A DNA stretch of 15,956 nucleotides, taken from Clostridiales bacterium UBA7011 (GTDB lineage: Bacteria; Bacillota; Clostridia; Oscillospirales; Butyricicoccaceae). The notes under the pieces were generated by a model. That model ran no database searches. It saw only the letters and a list, made by a program, of their open reading frames with translations, and was not told where the DNA came from. Below, in pieces: positions 13,654-15,956 of this stretch. Where the stretch lies: positions 1 to 15,956 of the forward strand of contig DJXF01000067.1 in NCBI GenBank assembly GCA_002449635.1. Reading direction: 5' to 3'. Numbering within the stretch: position 1 is the first letter of the stretch; every line of letters begins with the position of its first letter. A program made the translations under genes and the position numbers.

Positions 13654-15195
13654 ATGAATCATCACCAGAATGTTCTGATTATTGACTTCGGAGGACAGTA
13701 CAATCAGCTGATTGCACGCCGCGTTCGAGAAAACAATGTCTTTTGTGAGGTCAAGCCATATACCACGCCGTTAGATGAGCTCAAGGCGATGAATCCGATC
13801 GGCATCATCTTTACCGGCGGTCCGAACAGCGTTTATCTGGAGGATTCTCCGCATATTTCGAAGGAAATTTTTGAATGGGGCGTTCCGATCCTCGGCATCT
13901 GCTATGGCTGTCAGCTGATGGCTTATACGCTGGGCGGAGAAGTAACGGAAGCACAGGATGATTCCGCCCGGGAATACGGCAAGACCAAAACATATTACGA
14001 CACCTCCTGCAGGCTGTTTGCAGGCATTCCGGCGGAAGGCATTTCCTGGATGAGCCATAGTGATTACATGGCGCGTGTGCCGGAAGGCTTTTCGCTGGTA
14101 GCCCATTCGGATGCCTGCCCCAATGTCGCCATTGCCGATGAAGCGCGCGGTTTCTATGGAGTTCAGTACCATCCGGAGGTAAATCACACGGAACATGGTC
14201 AGGATATGCTGCACAATTTCCTCTACTCGGTCTGCGGTGCAGCAGGTGACTGGACAATGGAGGATTATTGCAAAACAGCCATTGCCTCCATTCGCGAGCG
14301 TGTCGGGGACGGCAAGGTCTTGCTCGGTCTGTCGGGCGGCGTGGATTCCTCTGTCGCAGCTGCGCTGCTGGCGGAAGCGGTCGGCAATCAGCTCACCTGT
14401 GTGTTTGTCGACCACGGCCTGATGCGGAAAAATGAGGGCGATGAAGTGGAAGCGGCTTTCCGCAAGTGGGATGTGAACTTCGTCCGCGCGAATGCGGAAC
14501 AGCGATTTCTGAAAAAGCTGGCAGGCGTTTCTGAGCCGGAGGAAAAGAGAAAAATCATCGGCGCGGAATTCATCCGTGTTTTTGAAGAGGAATCCGGAAA
14601 GGTCGGGCAGGTTGATTTCCTCGTGCAGGGCACCATTTATCCCGATGTCATCGAATCCGGCAAGGGAGATGCCGCAGTCATTAAGAGTCATCACAATGTC
14701 GGGGGCTTGCCGGATGATGTGGAATTTGAAATCATTGAGCCGCTGCGTATGCTGTTCAAGGATGAAGTGCGTCAGCTCGGACGGGAGCTCGGTCTGCCGG
14801 AATATCTCGTCATGCGTCAGCCTTTCCCGGGTCCCGGACTGGCAATCCGCATTATCGGCGAGATTACCAAAGAAAAGGCAGATCTCCTTCGTGATGCAGA
14901 CGCGATCTTCCGGGAGGAAATCACCAATGCCGGTCTGCAGCATTCGATCAATCAATACTTTGCCGTGTTAACGAATATCCGGTCGGTCGGTGTTATGGGT
15001 GATGCCAGAACCTATGATTACACACTGGTCCTGCGCGGTGTCACAACAACAGACTTCATGACCGCAGACTGGGCCAGAATTCCGTATGAGGTGCTCGACC
15101 GCGTGTCCAGCCGCATTGTCAATGAAGTGGCCGGTATCAATCGTATTGTGTATGATATTACAAGCAAGCCGCCGGCAACCATCGAGTGGGAATAA
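13654..15195 (+). CDS. guaA: GMP synthase (glutamine-hydrolysing)
   Basis: A 513-residue two-domain enzyme that converts XMP to GMP using ATP and glutamine-derived ammonia. The class I glutaminase domain (1-195) has nucleophile C83 in GICYGCQ and the H173/E175 pair in YHPEV. The ATP-pyrophosphatase domain starts near 205 with PP-loop LSGGVDSS at 226-233 and FVDHGLMRK at 251-259. The C-terminal dimerisation and XMP-binding part ends in KPPATIEWE, as in complete GuaA. The frame is open from 13597, but ATG 13654 has AAGGAG (13640-13645) at 8 nt and gives the usual N-terminus. It has its own promoter and a strong terminator, so it is monocistronic. A GuaA-like gene lacking the glutaminase domain follows. 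Confidence 0.98.
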   Translation: MNHHQNVLIIDFGGQYNQLIARRVRENNVFCEVKPYTTPLDELKAMNPIGIIFTGGPNSVYLEDSPHISKEIFEWGVPILGICYGCQLMAYTLGGEVTEAQDDSAREYGKTKTYYDTSCRLFAGIPAEGISWMSHSDYMARVPEGFSLVAHSDACPNVAIADEARGFYGVQYHPEVNHTEHGQDMLHNFLYSVCGAAGDWTMEDYCKTAIASIRERVGDGKVLLGLSGGVDSSVAAALLAEAVGNQLTCVFVDHGLMRKNEGDEVEAAFRKWDVNFVRANAEQRFLKKLAGVSEPEEKRKIIGAEFIRVFEEESGKVGQVDFLVQGTIYPDVIESGKGDAAVIKSHHNVGGLPDDVEFEIIEPLRMLFKDEVRQLGRELGLPEYLVMRQPFPGPGLAIRIIGEITKEKADLLRDADAIFREEITNAGLQHSINQYFAVLTNIRSVGVMGDARTYDYTLVLRGVTTTDFMTADWARIPYEVLDRVSSRIVNEVAGINRIVYDITSKPPATIEWE

Positions 15196-15222
15196 TTTGG
15201 AAACCTGATTTTTTTATAAAAC

Positions 15223-15276
15223 AACCCTGTTTTGCTGATTTTTACGCATTTTCAGCAAGACAGGGTTCATTTTTTT
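15223..15276 (+). terminator. Intrinsic terminator after guaA
   Basis: A 16-bp stem pairs 15223-15238 with 15252-15267 (one T·G), with a 13-nt loop, then CA and a run of seven T's (15270-15276). It begins 27 nt after the guaA stop. A-rich sequence on the 5' side may also allow weak function in the other direction. Confidence 0.93.
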
Positions 15277-15428
15277 GCTGTAAAAATGTGCGCAGCAAAA
15301 ACGCGGCAGTTTTCAGAAATGATGTTGAGCATGCGGCAGCAATCGAATGAAGTCACAAGATTTGCGTGACAAACAGGGCGGAGAATTGTGTATCTTAGAT
15401 GAAATGCAGCAAAAGCGATGATGAGTCG

Positions 15429-15457
15429 TTGACGCTCCGGCTTGAATTTGTTAAGAT
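15429..15457 (+). promoter_or_regulatory. Promoter for the second GMP-synthase-like gene
   Basis: TTGACG (15429-15434), 17-bp spacer, TAAGAT (15452-15457) preceded by TGT (extended -10). Expected start near 15464, about 44 nt before the ATG. The rest of the 231-nt gap before this promoter (15277-15428) shows no gene and no convincing RNA structure to me. Confidence 0.6.
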
Positions 15458-15507
15458 AAAAGACAAGAAATCAGAAATAACATGAGTCGGAAAACGGAGG
15501 TACAGGA

Positions 15508-15956
15508 ATGGACAACATCAGGAGACCTGACAACATGGAACGCATCACGACAGCAGCCCTTGCTGATGCGTTTATTGCAGAACAGATTAAAGCCCTGAAG
15601 GCGCAGGTGGGAGATAAGAAGGTACTGCTGGCCCTTTCCGGCGGCGTGGATTCCTCTGTTGTCGCTGCACTTCTCATCAAGGCGATCGGCAAGCAGCTGG
15701 TATGTGTACATGTCAATCATGGATTGCTGCGCAAGGGTGAACCGGAGCAGGTCATTGAGGTGTTCCGCAATCAGATGGATGCAAACCTGATTTATGTTGA
15801 TGCAGTGGACAGATTCCTCGATCTTCTGGCGGGCGTCACCGATCCGGAAGAAAAGCGTCATATTATCGGCGAAGAATTTATCAATGTATTCGCAGATGAG
15901 GCGAGAAAGCTGGAAGGCGTTGACTTCCTGGCACAGGGAACCATCTGGCCGGATAT
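15508..15956 (+). CDS. GMP synthase-like ATP-pyrophosphatase, no glutaminase domain (3' end outside the window)
   Basis: The frame is open from ATG 15508 to the window end (149 complete codons) with CGGAGGT (15495-15501) as ribosome binding site. A short helical N-terminus of about 37 residues leads straight into the PP-loop LSGGVDSS at 43-50, then CVHVNHGLLRKGE (66-78), GVTDPEEKRHIIGEEF (109-124) and LAQGTIWPD (141-149). Every one of these aligns with the ATP-pyrophosphatase domain of the guaA just upstream; by eye over half the residues agree. The glutaminase domain is absent because a good promoter and ribosome binding site stand directly before this start. The family's usual FVD motif reads HVN here. 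It could be an XMP-aminating synthetase using free ammonia, or a relative with another substrate. The C-terminus cannot be judged. Confidence 0.85.
   Translation, partial: MDNIRRPDNMERITTAALADAFIAEQIKALKAQVGDKKVLLALSGGVDSSVVAALLIKAIGKQLVCVHVNHGLLRKGEPEQVIEVFRNQMDANLIYVDAVDRFLDLLAGVTDPEEKRHIIGEEFINVFADEARKLEGVDFLAQGTIWPD

Noticed and set aside
13771..14955. A 394-codon minus-strand open frame inside guaA
   Set aside because: Fully antisense to the conserved guaA reading frame; no family motif in the translation. Similar minus-strand frames inside glmM (7547-8671), ruvB (6200-7210) and ynbB (3704-4636) are rejected for the same reason.
15319..15369. Short ORF (16 codons) with ATG at 15319 in the gap before the second GMP-synthase-like gene
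   Set aside because: No Shine-Dalgarno precedes it and it lies upstream of the predicted promoter at 15429-15457. Nothing supports translation.
1..15956. Mobile elements, CRISPR arrays, tRNA/rRNA genes, toxin-antitoxin or defence cassettes
   Set aside because: I looked for transposase motifs, regularly spaced direct repeats, CCA-ended cloverleaf sequences and typical defence domains on both strands and found none. The content is housekeeping genes in compact operons.

Overview
The window looks like chromosome of a Gram-positive Clostridia member with moderately high GC. I would guess Oscillospirales, near Butyricicoccus or Agathobaculum, but only from protein flavour and codon use, so treat that as a weak inference. 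Every supported gene lies on the + strand. Almost all starts have a strong purine-rich Shine-Dalgarno sequence, promoters are sigma-A type with 17-bp spacers, and intrinsic terminators are clear. There are no tRNAs, rRNAs, insertion sequences, CRISPR arrays or phage genes. Most of this is ordinary housekeeping chromosome.

Layout. (1) 12-3246: polyprenyl-phosphate GlcNAc-1-phosphate transferase (WecA/TagO), UDP-GlcNAc 2-epimerase (WecB/MnaA) and an unrecognised membrane-anchored protein, tightly packed and closed by a terminator. The first two supply the lipid-linked GlcNAc primer and ManNAc for a cell-wall polymer. (2) 3267-4942: a GNAT acetyltransferase overlapping a PLP-dependent YnbB-type enzyme. 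(3) 4988-8743: an extended -10 promoter, then ruvC-ruvA-ruvB (Holliday junction processing) and glmM (peptidoglycan precursor synthesis), then a strong terminator. (4) 8833-9887: a perfect-consensus promoter driving a SigH-like sigma factor that appears to be leaderless, followed by a small protein with two zinc ribbons. (5) 9919-13545: a strong promoter, a 68-residue DUF1858 protein, a terminator, then trmK, a NIF3-family gene and rqcH (ribosome-associated quality control). (6) 13555-15276: guaA with its own promoter, an inverted repeat over the -10 and a hairpin at the mRNA 5' end, closed by a 16-bp-stem terminator. (7) 15429-15956: another promoter and the beginning of a second GMP-synthase-like gene. 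It has the ATP-pyrophosphatase domain but no glutaminase domain, and it runs off the window.

I did not find a clearly new multi-gene system. The points most worth a second look are the glutaminase-less GuaA paralogue directly behind a complete guaA, the leaderless consensus-promoter sigma gene with a palindrome over its -35, the guaA promoter/leader architecture, and two terminators that sit so close to the next gene that no promoter fits between them.
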